Shown here piece by piece: positions 1 to 7,853 of a DNA stretch of 64,000 bases. Both the position numbers and the translations under genes were made by a program. The notes beneath the pieces were generated by a model. The model saw only the letters and a program-made list of their open reading frames with translations, was not told the DNA's origin and did not search any database. Within the stretch, counting starts at the first letter, position 1. Each line of letters starts with the position of its first letter. Source of the DNA: JANQMX01 sp965247175 (GTDB lineage: Bacteria; Pseudomonadota; Alphaproteobacteria; Kiloniellales; DSM-21159); NCBI GenBank assembly GCA_965247175.1, contig OZ252006.1:1426001-1490000 (forward strand), read 5' to 3'.

Positions 1-724
1 GGTTGCCCTCGATCTCGCGGGTGACCACCGCGCTTCGGCCGTCGAGCGTGACTCGCCGCAAGTTGCCGTCGCCGTAGTCGACCACGTAGACCGCGTCGTC
101 GCCGTCCTCGACAATGCCCACGGCGGGCCGGCCGAAATCTGCCCCGAGCTCGCGCCGCTCACCGTCCTGCATCACAAGGGTCACCCGCCCCCCGAACTGG
201 GAGACCACCAGGCTGCCGTCGGGCATGTCGACCACGCCAACGGGCAGAGAGAAGCCTTCGGCCAAGACATCGTAGGCGCCGGTCTCGGGATCCATGCTGA
301 GCACTTCGCCGGCAGCCCGGTTCGTCACCAAGAGCCGGCCGTCGTTGCCGAACGCGATACCCGCCGGCGTCGAGAGGCCGCTGGCAATCACTTGCGCTCG
401 GCCGTTGTCGTCATATCGGACGATGCTGTCCCCCGAATAGGTCGCAACGAAAAGGCGGCCGTTCGGGCCAACGGCAAGCCCAGAGGGTGCATCGAGGCCT
501 TCGGCGACGCGGGTCCGCGCGCCGTCCGGGGCGATACGCTCGACGCTGCCGGCACTCCAGTTGGAGACATAGACGTTGCCTTCGCCATCGACCGTGAGTC
601 CGACCGGCGCGCGAAAGCCGGACTGCAAGAGCTCGACCGCCAGAGACGGCCGCGGCAAGGCGGCCAGGGCCGCGACGATCAACCCAGTGAACAGAAACGC
701 GCAAAGCCTAACCGTCCTGGTCAT
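1..724 (-). CDS. Secreted NHL-repeat beta-propeller protein (C-terminus cut by window edge)
   Basis: The reading frame runs from ATG at 724 off the left edge, so only the first 241 residues are seen. Residues 1-29 form a signal peptide ending PSLA, followed by at least five NHL/SMP-30-like repeats of the pattern GL.V...G.LYV....G.V.R, for example GLTVDGEGNVYVSNWSAG and GLAVGPNGRLFVATYSG. The family folds as a beta-propeller, often in periplasmic lactonase-like or binding proteins. No active-site residues can be assigned. Its start lies inside the end of the upstream carboxymuconolactone decarboxylase gene (17-nt overlap), so the two are probably cotranscribed. Family is clear; substrate unknown. 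Confidence 0.8.
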   Translation of the reverse strand, partial: MTRTVRLCAFLFTGLIVAALAALPRPSLAVELLQSGFRAPVGLTVDGEGNVYVSNWSAGSVERIAPDGARTRVAEGLDAPSGLAVGPNGRLFVATYSGDSIVRYDDNGRAQVIASGLSTPAGIAFGNDGRLLVTNRAAGEVLSMDPETGAYDVLAEGFSLPVGVVDMPDGSLVVSQFGGRVTLVMQDGERRELGADFGRPAVGIVEDGDDAVYVVDYGDGNLRRVTLDGRSAVVTREIEGN

Positions 725-1085
725 CGAAAACCTCCTTGGCTGCGAAGAGTGCGTTGAGGGCGGCCGGAAAGCCCGCATAGACTGCCATCTGAATGATGAT
801 CTCCACGATCTGCTCCCGGCTGACCCCGACATTCAGAGCGGCGGCGATGTGAACCTTCAGCTGCGGCTGGGCGTGACCCAGCGCGGTCAGGGCCGCGATT
901 GTGGCGATCTCCCGCTCACGCAGATCGAGGCCCGGCCGGGCATAGATGTCACCGAAGGGAAACTCGACGAGATAGCGCGCAAAGTCCGGCGAGATTGCCG
1001 AGAGTCGTGCGACGACATGTTCCCCGGCAACACCATCGATCTCTTGCAGCTTGCGCAGTCCGATATCGTAGCGGGTTTCGCTCAT
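708..1085 (-). CDS. Carboxymuconolactone decarboxylase family protein
   Basis: This 125-residue protein matches the PcaC-like CMD fold: the stretch around residues 48-62 (PGLDLREREIATIAAL) and the C-terminal QMAVYAGFPAALNAL helix are typical of gamma-carboxymuconolactone decarboxylases. The CxxC pair of AhpD-type peroxidases is absent, so it is not an alkylhydroperoxidase. No other protocatechuate-pathway gene is in view, so a true PcaC role is not supported; many such stand-alone proteins have unknown substrates. It overlaps the NHL-repeat gene by 17 nt and its start lies 74 nt from a long inverted repeat (1159-1193). Confidence 0.85.
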   Translation of the reverse strand: MSETRYDIGLRKLQEIDGVAGEHVVARLSAISPDFARYLVEFPFGDIYARPGLDLREREIATIAALTALGHAQPQLKVHIAAALNVGVSREQIVEIIIQMAVYAGFPAALNALFAAKEVFDDQDG

Positions 1086-1158
1086 CTTCGATCTTCATCG
1101 TTGCCGCAACTGGCAGATAGATCGAATGCCGCGGGGAACTAAGCCAGCTCATTATCGA

Positions 1159-1193
1159 CATCTAGGACATGAGCGAGCTTCATGTTCTAGATG
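1159..1193. promoter_or_regulatory. Imperfect inverted repeat in divergent promoter region (candidate operator)
   Basis: Two 14-nt arms, CATCTAGGACATGA (1159-1172) and TCATGTTCTAGATG (1180-1193), are reverse complements except for one position, separated by 7 nt. The element lies between the divergent CMD gene (start 1085) and YHS gene (start 1313). Its length and position suit the binding site of a dimeric repressor or activator serving both directions. No regulator gene is adjacent, so the cognate protein is unknown. Confidence 0.55.
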
Positions 1194-1312
1194 CGATTGC
1201 TCCGGCCTCGTCCATAACGCCGGCATAACATCGCGGTGAGTAGCCCTAGCGATCACGAAGCCGGACACCAGCTGTTCCAGGACAACCTTTCAACTGACCA
1301 ACGGAAAGCCAC

Positions 1313-1771
1313 ATGCCCGCCACCAGACGTAGCGCTCTCTTGCTCCTCGCTTCCCTCCCCGTCGTTGCCGTGCTCGCACCCAAGGTGCGGGCCAGCAAAC
1401 CCGGCATCTACGCCGAAGACGGCATCGCCATCGACGGCACCGATGCGGTTGCCTACTTCACCGAAGGCAAGCCGGTGGCGGGCTCTCCGGAGTTCTCCCA
1501 CGACTGGATGGGTGCGACCTGGCACTTCTCTACGGCCGCGAACCGCGACGCTTTCGCCGCCGACCCGGAAGCCTACGCGCCGCAGTACGGCGGCTACTGC
1601 GCCTATGCGGTGAGCGAAGGCTACACCGCCTCGACGGTGCCGGAGGCTTGGAAGATCGTCGACGGGAAGCTCTATCTGAATTTCTCGCGCCGCATTCAGC
1701 GTCGCTGGGAGCGTGACATCCCCGGACGCATCGAGTCCGCGAATGCCAACTGGCCGTCGGTGCTGGAGTAA
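1313..1771 (+). CDS. YHS-domain exported protein
   Basis: A 152-residue protein with a twin-arginine-poor N-terminal signal (RRSALLLLASLPVVAVLAP, cleavage probably after VRAS near residue 25) and a YHS domain covering about residues 30-115. The stretches AIDGTDAVAYFTEGKPVAGS, TWHFSTAANRDAF and YAPQYGGYCAYAV are characteristic of the exported YHS family, which is often found with DoxX-like or heavy-metal genes. The domain may bind a metal, but this is not established. A DoxX-like membrane gene follows 150 nt downstream on the same strand, and the two are likely functionally linked. Confidence 0.85.
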   Translation: MPATRRSALLLLASLPVVAVLAPKVRASKPGIYAEDGIAIDGTDAVAYFTEGKPVAGSPEFSHDWMGATWHFSTAANRDAFAADPEAYAPQYGGYCAYAVSEGYTASTVPEAWKIVDGKLYLNFSRRIQRRWERDIPGRIESANANWPSVLE

Positions 1772-1921
1772 GCTGCCCCTCGGCCCCGCCCCGCTCACGA
1801 ACGCTCAGCAAATGGTGAAGACTTTCTGAGGCTTAGATCACAAAGGCCGTGCCCCAACCGGCCCCACGTCTCCGTCAGCTTGAAACGCGGTCCGATCAGG
1901 GCCGAAACACGGAGACAAAAA

Positions 1922-2410
1922 ATGACCGACGTCGCGATCAACCAAGAGACCAAAGGCTTCCAACAGGGCACCATCCTGCGGGTGGCATCCGTCGCCTCGA
2001 CCTACCTGCTGGCGGCATACATCGCCCACACCTTCATCAAGTACCTGCCGTTCAAGTTCGCGCCCGCCGCCGACGTGAACCCGATCTTCAAGACGCTGGA
2101 GGCCTGGAGCGGCCTGAACTGGGTTGAGCCGGACTTCCGTTTCTTTACCGGCGGCGTCGAGACCCTGGCCGCGGTGCTGCTCTTCATTCCCGGCTTGCAG
2201 CTGATCGGCGCGCTGCTGACCCTCGGCATCACCGGCACCGCCTTCCTGCTGCACCTGGGCCCGATCGGCTTCGACGGCTTCTACGGCAGCCTCGCCACCG
2301 AAGCCGCCATCTGCTTCACGATCTCCGCCTGGATCATCTTCGTGCGCCGCCGGGAGCTGCCCGCTCTCGTCCGCACGCTGCTCGTCGACCGGACCTTGAT
2401 GGGCCGCTAG
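1922..2410 (+). CDS. DoxX-like integral membrane protein
   Basis: A 162-residue membrane protein. I place the start at ATG 1922, preceded by GGAG at a suitable distance, rather than at the in-frame ATG 42 nt upstream. Four hydrophobic segments are visible (about residues 20-38, 74-92, 96-115 and 121-140), and the overall arrangement and length fit the DoxX/DoxD-like family of small four-helix proteins. The family is linked to sulfur or redox chemistry in some organisms, but no function can be stated here. It follows a YHS-domain gene. Confidence 0.7.
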   Translation: MTDVAINQETKGFQQGTILRVASVASTYLLAAYIAHTFIKYLPFKFAPAADVNPIFKTLEAWSGLNWVEPDFRFFTGGVETLAAVLLFIPGLQLIGALLTLGITGTAFLLHLGPIGFDGFYGSLATEAAICFTISAWIIFVRRRELPALVRTLLVDRTLMGR

Positions 2411-2421
2411 AGAGCCCTTGC

Positions 2422-2736
2422 CTAAACAGTCGGACGCTGATGGAAGCCGGGCACGCCTTGTCCGGCTTCCGGCTCCGGCTGCTCCTGCCCTTCGATGCCC
2501 GTGACCTGAGCCAACCGCGGGCCTTCTCGGCAGGCCTCGAGCATGGCGTCGACCGCCTCGTTTGGGCCATCGAACAGAGCTTCCACGGTGCCGTCCCGGC
2601 GATTGCGCACCCACCCCTGCAGCCCCAACCGGCTTGCGGTTTCCTGGGTCCAGGCGCGAAACCACACCCCCTGCACCTTGCCGTGAATGCGGACCAGAAC
2701 GCGGCGACGGCCCTCCCCTTCGGAAGCGCTACTCAT
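2422..2736 (-). CDS. acyP: Acylphosphatase
   Basis: A 104-residue protein that hydrolyses carboxyl-phosphate bonds of acylphosphates. The signature GKVQGVWFRAWTQ (residues 19-31) supplies the phosphate-binding loop and catalytic Arg27; GWVRNRRDGTVE contains catalytic Asn45. Length is slightly above the usual 90-100 because of a polar C-terminal tail. The start codon overlaps the stop of the upstream unknown gene (ATGA), so it is translationally coupled to that gene and lies in the pccA transcription unit. Confidence 0.93.
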   Translation of the reverse strand: MSSASEGEGRRRVLVRIHGKVQGVWFRAWTQETASRLGLQGWVRNRRDGTVEALFDGPNEAVDAMLEACREGPRLAQVTGIEGQEQPEPEAGQGVPGFHQRPTV

Positions 2737-3167
2737 CGCTCGCCTCTGGCCGACGTCTCCGCCGGTCGCTCGGGGTAGACCACCGAGAGCGCGATGCCGA
2801 TGGCACGGCGCGCCGCCTTCTCCCACTCGCCGCGGGCGGTCCAGTGATCCTCGATCGTCAGCACCGGCTCGCCCGGCGCCTCGTGCAACAGACGGTTGCG
2901 CAGGCCGCGCAGCCAACGCAGATCCTCCGCCGGCGCGGCTCGAAAGGAACGGGCCGCATTCGCCTGTGTCTCGACGATGATGGCGGAGAGGATGATGGCA
3001 GTCGCCCAGGCTCCCGCACAGAACACGCACTGCAGCTCGACCAGCAAGGCGCTGGCCTGCTCCGACAGACGGCCGACGCCGCGTGCAGAAAGGGCCGCCT
3101 CCTGCTCCTCGAACCAAAGGCGTCGTTCATCCCAGTCCAGCGGGTCCGGCGGGTCCAGATGCTGCAC
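2733..3167 (-). CDS. Conserved hypothetical protein between pccA and acylphosphatase genes
   Basis: A 144-residue soluble protein starting with GTG at 3167, 27 nt after the pccA stop and overlapping the acylphosphatase start by 4 nt. I do not recognise a domain. It has a hydrophobic middle segment (about residues 42-66) and a C-terminal half rich in Arg and Trp, including LRGLRNRLLHEAPGEP, which resembles the RNxxxH-type motifs of small helical proteins such as HEPN or MNT-associated families; that similarity is only suggestive. Operon position suggests an accessory to the carboxylase, by inference only. Confidence 0.65.
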   Translation of the reverse strand: MQHLDPPDPLDWDERRLWFEEQEAALSARGVGRLSEQASALLVELQCVFCAGAWATAIILSAIIVETQANAARSFRAAPAEDLRWLRGLRNRLLHEAPGEPVLTIEDHWTARGEWEKAARRAIGIALSVVYPERPAETSARGER

Positions 3168-3194
3168 GCGTTCACGCCCTCAGCGCTATGGCTG

Positions 3195-5135
3195 CTACTC
3201 GAACTCTATGATGATTTCGTCGACCGCCAAAGAGGCACCGGCCGGTGCGTGCACCTTGGCGACGGTGCCGTCGCGCTCGGCGCGCAGGATGTTCTCCATC
3301 TTCATGGCCTCGACCACGGCCAGTTCCTCGCCCGCCTTGACGCCCTGCCCTTCCTCGACCGCCACCGAGATCAGCAGACCCGGCATGGGCGAGAGCAGGT
3401 ACTTGGACATGTCGGGCGGCTGCTTGATGGGCATCAACGCCGCCAGCTCGGCAAGGCGCGGCCGCAGCACCAGGGCCTCGACGGTGGTTCCGTCATGGGT
3501 CAGGCCGCAGGCCGGTCCGCGCGGGTCGATCTGGGCCGTAATATCTTGGGCGTTGACCTGGCCGTGAAACAGCGGCTCGCCGCGTTCCCAGTTGGACAGA
3601 ACCTCCATCTCGCCATCCCCGTCGCGCAGCAGGAGGTAGCCCTTCTCGAAGTGAACATCGAAGGCGAAATCTCGCTCACCGATGCGCACCACCGTGCGAT
3701 CACCGATGCCTTGGGTGCGATTGCCGATGAAGGCAGCGACGGCGGCCAAGCGGCGCACGGTGGCTTCTTCCGGAACGTTGCCGCCGAAGCCGTCGGGGTA
3801 TTCCTCTTCGATGAAGTGGGTGGTCAGCCGGCCTTCCTGGAAGCGCGGATGCGCCAGCACCGAAGAGAGGAAGGGAATGTTGTGGTTGATGCCGCGGATG
3901 TAATAGGCGTCGAGCGCAGCCCGCATGCGGGCGATGGCCTCATCGCGGTTGCTCCCATGGGTCACCAGCTTGGCGATCATAGGGTCGTAGTACATGGAGA
4001 TCTCGGAGCCCTCGACCACGCCGGTGTCGACCCGCACCGCCTCCCCCTCTCGCGGCTGACGGTAGTGCACCAGGCGGCCGATGGAGGGCATGAAGTTGCG
4101 CAGCGGGTCTTCCGCGTAGACGCGGGACTCGATCGACCAGCCATCCATCTTGATATCGGACTGCCCGAAGGTAATCGCCTCGCCGGCGGCGATACGGATC
4201 ATCCACTCCACCAGATCGAGCCCAGTGATCATCTCGGTCACCGGATGCTCCACCTGGAGGCGGGTGTTCATCTCCAGGAAATAGAAGTTACGGTCCTTGT
4301 CGACGATGAACTCCACCGTCCCGGCCGAGCGGTAGTCGACGGCTTCCGACAGGGCGACGGCCTGCTCGCCCATAGCCTTGCGGGTCGCCTCGTCGAGGAA
4401 GGGCGAAGGCGCCTCCTCGATCACCTTCTGATGGCGCCGCTGGATGGAGCATTCCCGCTCATGCAGATAGAGCGTGTTGCCGTGGGAATCGGCCAGCACC
4501 TGGATCTCGATGTGGCGCGGCTCCTCGACGAACTTCTCGATGAAGACCCGGTCGTCGCCGAAGCTGGAGCGCGCCTCGTTCTGGGCCGAGCGGAAGCCGT
4601 CCCGCACCTCTTCGCTGCTGCGGGCGATGCGCATGCCCTTGCCGCCGCCGCCCGCCGAGGCCTTGATCATCACAGGGTAGCCGATGTCATCGGCGATCTT
4701 CACCGCCTCTTCGCCGTCCGCGATGACGCCCATGTGGCCCGGTACGGTGTTGACGCCGGCCTTGGCCGCCAGGCGCTTGGACTCGATCTTGTCGCCCATG
4801 GCGGCGATAGCGCCGGTTGGCGGGCCGATGAAGACGAGACCGGCGGCCTCGACTGCGCCGACGAACTCGGCCTTTTCAGAGAGGAAGCCGAAGCCGGGAT
4901 GAATGGCCTGGGCGCCTGTGCTGGTCGCCGCCTCGATGATGCGGTCGATCTGCAGATAGCTTTCGGCCGCAGGGGCCTCGCCGACCCGCACCGCCTCGTC
5001 CGCCATCTCGACGTGCAGCGCATCGCGGTCGGCATCGGAATAGACGGCGACCGTCTTGATGCCCAGGCGCCGGCAGCTCTTGATGACCCGGCAGGCGATC
5101 TCGCCGCGGTTTGCTATGAGAATCTTGTCGAACAC
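3195..5135 (-). CDS. pccA: Propionyl-CoA carboxylase, biotin-containing alpha subunit
   Basis: A 646-residue biotin-dependent acyl-CoA carboxylase subunit beginning with GTG after a strong AGGAGAGGGGG ribosome-binding site. The order is biotin carboxylase N-domain (KILIANRGEIACRVI at the start), ATP-grasp with the glycine-rich KASAGGGGKGMRI loop, catalytic EMNTRLQVEHPVTE, the BT linker domain, and a C-terminal biotinyl domain with the biotin lysine in EAMKMEN (Lys612). The LSPMPGLL stretch ahead of the biotinyl domain is typical of PccA. It would carboxylate propionyl-CoA with a beta subunit, but pccB is not in this window, so the partner must lie elsewhere. A methylcrotonyl-CoA carboxylase role is less likely from the linker sequence. 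Confidence 0.93.
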   Translation of the reverse strand: MFDKILIANRGEIACRVIKSCRRLGIKTVAVYSDADRDALHVEMADEAVRVGEAPAAESYLQIDRIIEAATSTGAQAIHPGFGFLSEKAEFVGAVEAAGLVFIGPPTGAIAAMGDKIESKRLAAKAGVNTVPGHMGVIADGEEAVKIADDIGYPVMIKASAGGGGKGMRIARSSEEVRDGFRSAQNEARSSFGDDRVFIEKFVEEPRHIEIQVLADSHGNTLYLHERECSIQRRHQKVIEEAPSPFLDEATRKAMGEQAVALSEAVDYRSAGTVEFIVDKDRNFYFLEMNTRLQVEHPVTEMITGLDLVEWMIRIAAGEAITFGQSDIKMDGWSIESRVYAEDPLRNFMPSIGRLVHYRQPREGEAVRVDTGVVEGSEISMYYDPMIAKLVTHGSNRDEAIARMRAALDAYYIRGINHNIPFLSSVLAHPRFQEGRLTTHFIEEEYPDGFGGNVPEEATVRRLAAVAAFIGNRTQGIGDRTVVRIGERDFAFDVHFEKGYLLLRDGDGEMEVLSNWERGEPLFHGQVNAQDITAQIDPRGPACGLTHDGTTVEALVLRPRLAELAALMPIKQPPDMSKYLLSPMPGLLISVAVEEGQGVKAGEELAVVEAMKMENILRAERDGTVAKVHAPAGASLAVDEIIIEFE

Positions 5136-5207
5136 GCCTTGGGCCCCCTCTCCTGTAGCCGCTGGCTAACATCCCTGCCGCGGCCCGCTTGTCAATTGGA
5201 CAGGTGG

Positions 5208-5261
5208 AGAAGGGTCTTTTCTATCACCCAAGCTGGGCAAGGGCGGCCTCGATGGGCTTGA
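5208..5261 (-). pseudogene. Remnant of a second SDR gene 3' end
   Basis: These 54 nt match 6552-6605, the 3' end and downstream flank of the intact SDR gene, at 46 positions without gaps; the first 28 nt differ once. On the minus strand the fragment reads KPIEAALAQLG then stop at 5224, against SAIEGALAQLG then stop in the intact gene, and both are followed by the same AGAAAAGACCCTTCT. No further SDR sequence is found upstream, where the TPR gene ends at 5290. This looks like the tail of a tandem SDR duplicate whose body was replaced or lost. Confidence 0.7.
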
Positions 5262-5289
5262 GGGCCGAAAACGGGCGCTGATGGCAAAC

Positions 5290-6384
5290 TCACTCGACCT
5301 CGTGCACCTTTGGACGCTCCCTGCCGATTGCCTCGGCCCGCGCCTCCAGTTCCCGTGCCTCATCATCACGCCCGAGTTTGCGGAGAACCTCGGCGTAGTT
5401 CCCTAGGACGACCGCCAGGTTTGGATGTTCCGGCCCAAGAACGTCCTCCATGATCGCCAGTGTGCGCTGAAAGAGCGGCACGGCCTCCGCATAGTCGCCC
5501 TGCAGGTAGTATAGCCCTGCCAGATTGTTGAGGGTCGCAGCGACTTGCGGATGCTTGGGCCCAAGGACGTCCTCCTGGATTGACAAGACCCGCTGATACA
5601 GGGACTCGGCCTCACCGTAACTGCCCTGCTCCTGATAGAGCAGGGCTAGGTTATTGAGGTTCGTGGCCACTGCCGGATGCTTGGTTCCGAGAGCTTTCTC
5701 GTTGATCATCAGCGCGCGCCGGATCAGCGGCTCAGCCCCGGAGTACTTGCCCTGTCTCCGATAAGTTTCAGCCAGGTTGTTGAGGACGTTGGCGACGTTT
5801 GGATGCTCGGGCCCAAAGGCCTGCTCAAAGATCGCCAGCGCGCGTTGGTAGAGAGGTTCGGCCTCCGCATACGCGCCCTGTTCGCGAAAAAGCGCGGCCA
5901 AGTTGTTCAAGGTCACGGCGACATCCGCGTGCTCAGAGCCAAGAGCTTTCACCCGAATTTCCAGCGCGCGTCGATACAGCGCCTCAGCCTCCGCGTATCG
6001 CCCTTGGTAATCGCGGACCAGTGCCAGGTTGCTTAAGCTCTGCGCCACGGCTGGATGATCGGGCCCAAAAGTCCTCTCCCAGATCTCGAGCGCCTGCTGG
6101 TGGAGCGGCACGGCCTCCTCATACCGACCCTGTCGGGTGTAGATCACAGCCAGGTCGTTGGCGTAGTTGGCCGTCCTCGGGTGCCCCGACCCGAACTCAA
6201 CCTCACTCAACTCCAAGGCTCTAGCGGCGTAGGGAATCGCTTCCGCATATCGACCTTGCGCATGCAACTCTATCGCTTGGTCGTGCGCAGCGGTCAGAGC
6301 GCTGGACTGGCTTTCACTTGGTGTAGGCCAGAGCAGAAGCCCTAAAAAGCAAAGCACAAGCCAGCCCGACTTCGCCGCCAACAT
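5290..6384 (-). CDS. Secreted kinesin-light-chain-type TPR protein
   Basis: A 364-residue protein with a signal peptide (residues 1 to about 26, ending PSESQS) followed by about seven 42-residue tetratricopeptide repeats of the TPR_12/kinesin-light-chain kind, each carrying versions of GPEHPNVA..LNNLA.LY..QG.Y.EAEPLYQRAL. The repeat unit is visible at DNA level as an imperfect 126-nt periodicity over about 5330-6260. Such exported TPR proteins serve as protein-protein scaffolds; no partner is evident. It sits between an intact SDR gene and a fragment of a second SDR 3' end, so it may have arrived by insertion. Confidence 0.88.
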   Translation of the reverse strand: MLAAKSGWLVLCFLGLLLWPTPSESQSSALTAAHDQAIELHAQGRYAEAIPYAARALELSEVEFGSGHPRTANYANDLAVIYTRQGRYEEAVPLHQQALEIWERTFGPDHPAVAQSLSNLALVRDYQGRYAEAEALYRRALEIRVKALGSEHADVAVTLNNLAALFREQGAYAEAEPLYQRALAIFEQAFGPEHPNVANVLNNLAETYRRQGKYSGAEPLIRRALMINEKALGTKHPAVATNLNNLALLYQEQGSYGEAESLYQRVLSIQEDVLGPKHPQVAATLNNLAGLYYLQGDYAEAVPLFQRTLAIMEDVLGPEHPNLAVVLGNYAEVLRKLGRDDEARELEARAEAIGRERPKVHEVE

Positions 6385-6567
6385 GCCCCGTCTCCGTGAC
6401 CAACGCTATGCCGTCTAAGCAAGGACCCTAGCAAACGACCTCCCGGTCGCGGAAGACGATGTGTGATTGAAAAAGTGCTCCCGCGCGCGGCCAAACCGGA
6501 AGGTCCTCGCCGGCATTGCGGACGCGACCCATGGTCAATCAGATGGGAGTCAGAAGGGTCTTTTCTG

Positions 6568-7374
6568 TCACCCAAGCTGAGCGAGAGCGCCCTCGATGGC
6601 GCTGACGACGTCTTGCGACTTCTTCGCATCGAGCGCATCGGGATGAGGGTCGGCGAAGCGACGGTTGTCGTTGTCGTAGTATTGGCCCGAGACGTCGGCG
6701 AATTCGTCGGTCAGGGCCGCGCGAATCAGGATATCCGCACCGATGCCGATGTCCGCGCCGGCCACGCCGAAGCCCTCCTTAACCATCTTGCTGGCCAGCA
6801 GCGAGCCGGGGTTCACGGCGATGAAGGCCGGCCCGCTTTCCTTTCGCGCCAACCCCATTTCCCGCGACCACATGGTGATCGCCAGCTTGCTCTGGGCATA
6901 GGCCGCCATGTCGGCCAGCCGGCCCTTGCCTGCCAAGGCCTCGATATCGACCGGCGCCTGGGCGGCGGAGGACACGTTGATGACCCGCCCGTCCGCCCCG
7001 AGCAGCGGCAGAAGCCGCTGCGTCAGCAGATAGGGCGCCAGCGTGTTCACCACGAAGCGCACGTCGAGGCCGTTTTGCGTCACGGGATTGGGCGTCTTGA
7101 AGATGCCGGCATTGTTGATCAGCACATCGAGACGATCGTGCTTGTCGGTGACCGCCTTCGCCAGCGCCTCGACATCGACCATGCCCGAGAGATCGGCCAG
7201 GTAGCTTTCGACGCGACCACCGCCCGGCAGTGCGGAGAGCGTTCGCTCCGCCGCCTCCAGCTTCGCCGCACTACGCCCGTGCAGCAGAACGTTGTGCCCG
7301 GCCTGGACCAGCCTCTTGGCCGTTTCCAGCCCGATGCCGTCGGTCGACCCGGTGATGAGAATGGTTTTGCTCAT
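6568..7374 (-). CDS. Short-chain dehydrogenase/reductase
   Basis: A 268-residue NAD(P)-dependent oxidoreductase of the classical/retinol-dehydrogenase-like SDR type. Visible motifs are the cofactor loop TGSTDGIG (8-15), NNAG (87-90), structural Asn110, catalytic Ser135/136 and the YAQSK active site (Tyr159, Lys163). The dehydrogenase 13-like style (DLSGMVDVEALA, VNTLAPYLLTQ) suggests an alcohol or carbonyl substrate that cannot be named. The DUF1330 gene lies 54 nt upstream on the same strand and the pair is divergent from a LysR regulator, which may control it. Confidence 0.9.
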   Translation of the reverse strand: MSKTILITGSTDGIGLETAKRLVQAGHNVLLHGRSAAKLEAAERTLSALPGGGRVESYLADLSGMVDVEALAKAVTDKHDRLDVLINNAGIFKTPNPVTQNGLDVRFVVNTLAPYLLTQRLLPLLGADGRVINVSSAAQAPVDIEALAGKGRLADMAAYAQSKLAITMWSREMGLARKESGPAFIAVNPGSLLASKMVKEGFGVAGADIGIGADILIRAALTDEFADVSGQYYDNDNRRFADPHPDALDAKKSQDVVSAIEGALAQLG

Positions 7375-7428
7375 GACTTCGACTCCTTTGGCCGAGCAGC
7401 CCCGAGACCGCAGGCGTTCCAGAGCCTC

Positions 7429-7731
7429 TTACGCCAGGTCGTCCTTGCCTTCGATAAGAAAGTGGAAGCTGTTGGAACCGGCCGTCCGGGCCTTGAGATG
7501 CGGCACATAGTCCGGGTCGTTCATGAAGGCCACGGCGGCTTCCTTCGAGGGCCACTCGAGGATGATGCGCAGGGCAGCCGCATCCTCCGCCCCTTCGATC
7601 TGTTCGTGAGTTGCCGTTCGGGCCAGGTACTTGCCGCCATGCTTGGCGACAAGCGCGTTGGCGGTCGGCAGGTAACCCGGAATCCAGTCTTCGCTGGTCG
7701 GTGTGACAGCGAGAACGGAATAGTAGGTCAT
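7429..7731 (-). CDS. DUF1330 family protein
   Basis: A 100-residue alpha/beta ferredoxin-like (dimeric alpha-beta barrel) protein. I choose ATG 7731, preceded by GGGAGAAG; the upstream in-frame ATG at 7791 would add a cysteine-rich stretch without a ribosome-binding site. The pattern YSVLAVTPTSEDWIPGY, GGKYLART and ALRIILEWPSKEAAVAFMND is typical of DUF1330, whose members are small stress- or metabolism-associated proteins of unknown activity. It is the first gene of a likely unit with the SDR and faces the LysR gene. Confidence 0.85.
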   Translation of the reverse strand: MTYYSVLAVTPTSEDWIPGYLPTANALVAKHGGKYLARTATHEQIEGAEDAAALRIILEWPSKEAAVAFMNDPDYVPHLKARTAGSNSFHFLIEGKDDLA

Positions 7732-7853
7732 GGTTGCTGCTTCTCCCTTCCAGCTCCGGCTGAGGCCAGCCTCGCAGCAGCAGATATTCATTGCATTTCT
7801 CGATATAAACCGGCTTTCTATGACTTCATAATTCGGTATTGATATATAATCTG

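Noticed and set aside
2562..5261. An 899-codon open frame on the plus strand, antisense to pccA and neighbours
   Set aside because: It mirrors the codon pattern of pccA in a high-GC genome, has arginine/histidine/glycine-rich low-quality sequence and no recognisable domain; pccA itself is beyond doubt.
5330..6260. 126-nt tandem DNA repeat as a mobile or satellite element
   Set aside because: The periodicity is explained by 42-residue TPR units in the encoded protein.
6463..7842. A 459-codon plus-strand frame opposite the SDR and DUF1330 genes
   Set aside because: The minus-strand genes carry clear motifs; this frame is a high-GC shadow.
7732..7853. Similar segments CGATATAAACCG and CGGTATTGATAT as a LysR operator
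   Set aside because: Pairing needs two insertions or deletions, so the symmetry is too weak to report as a site.
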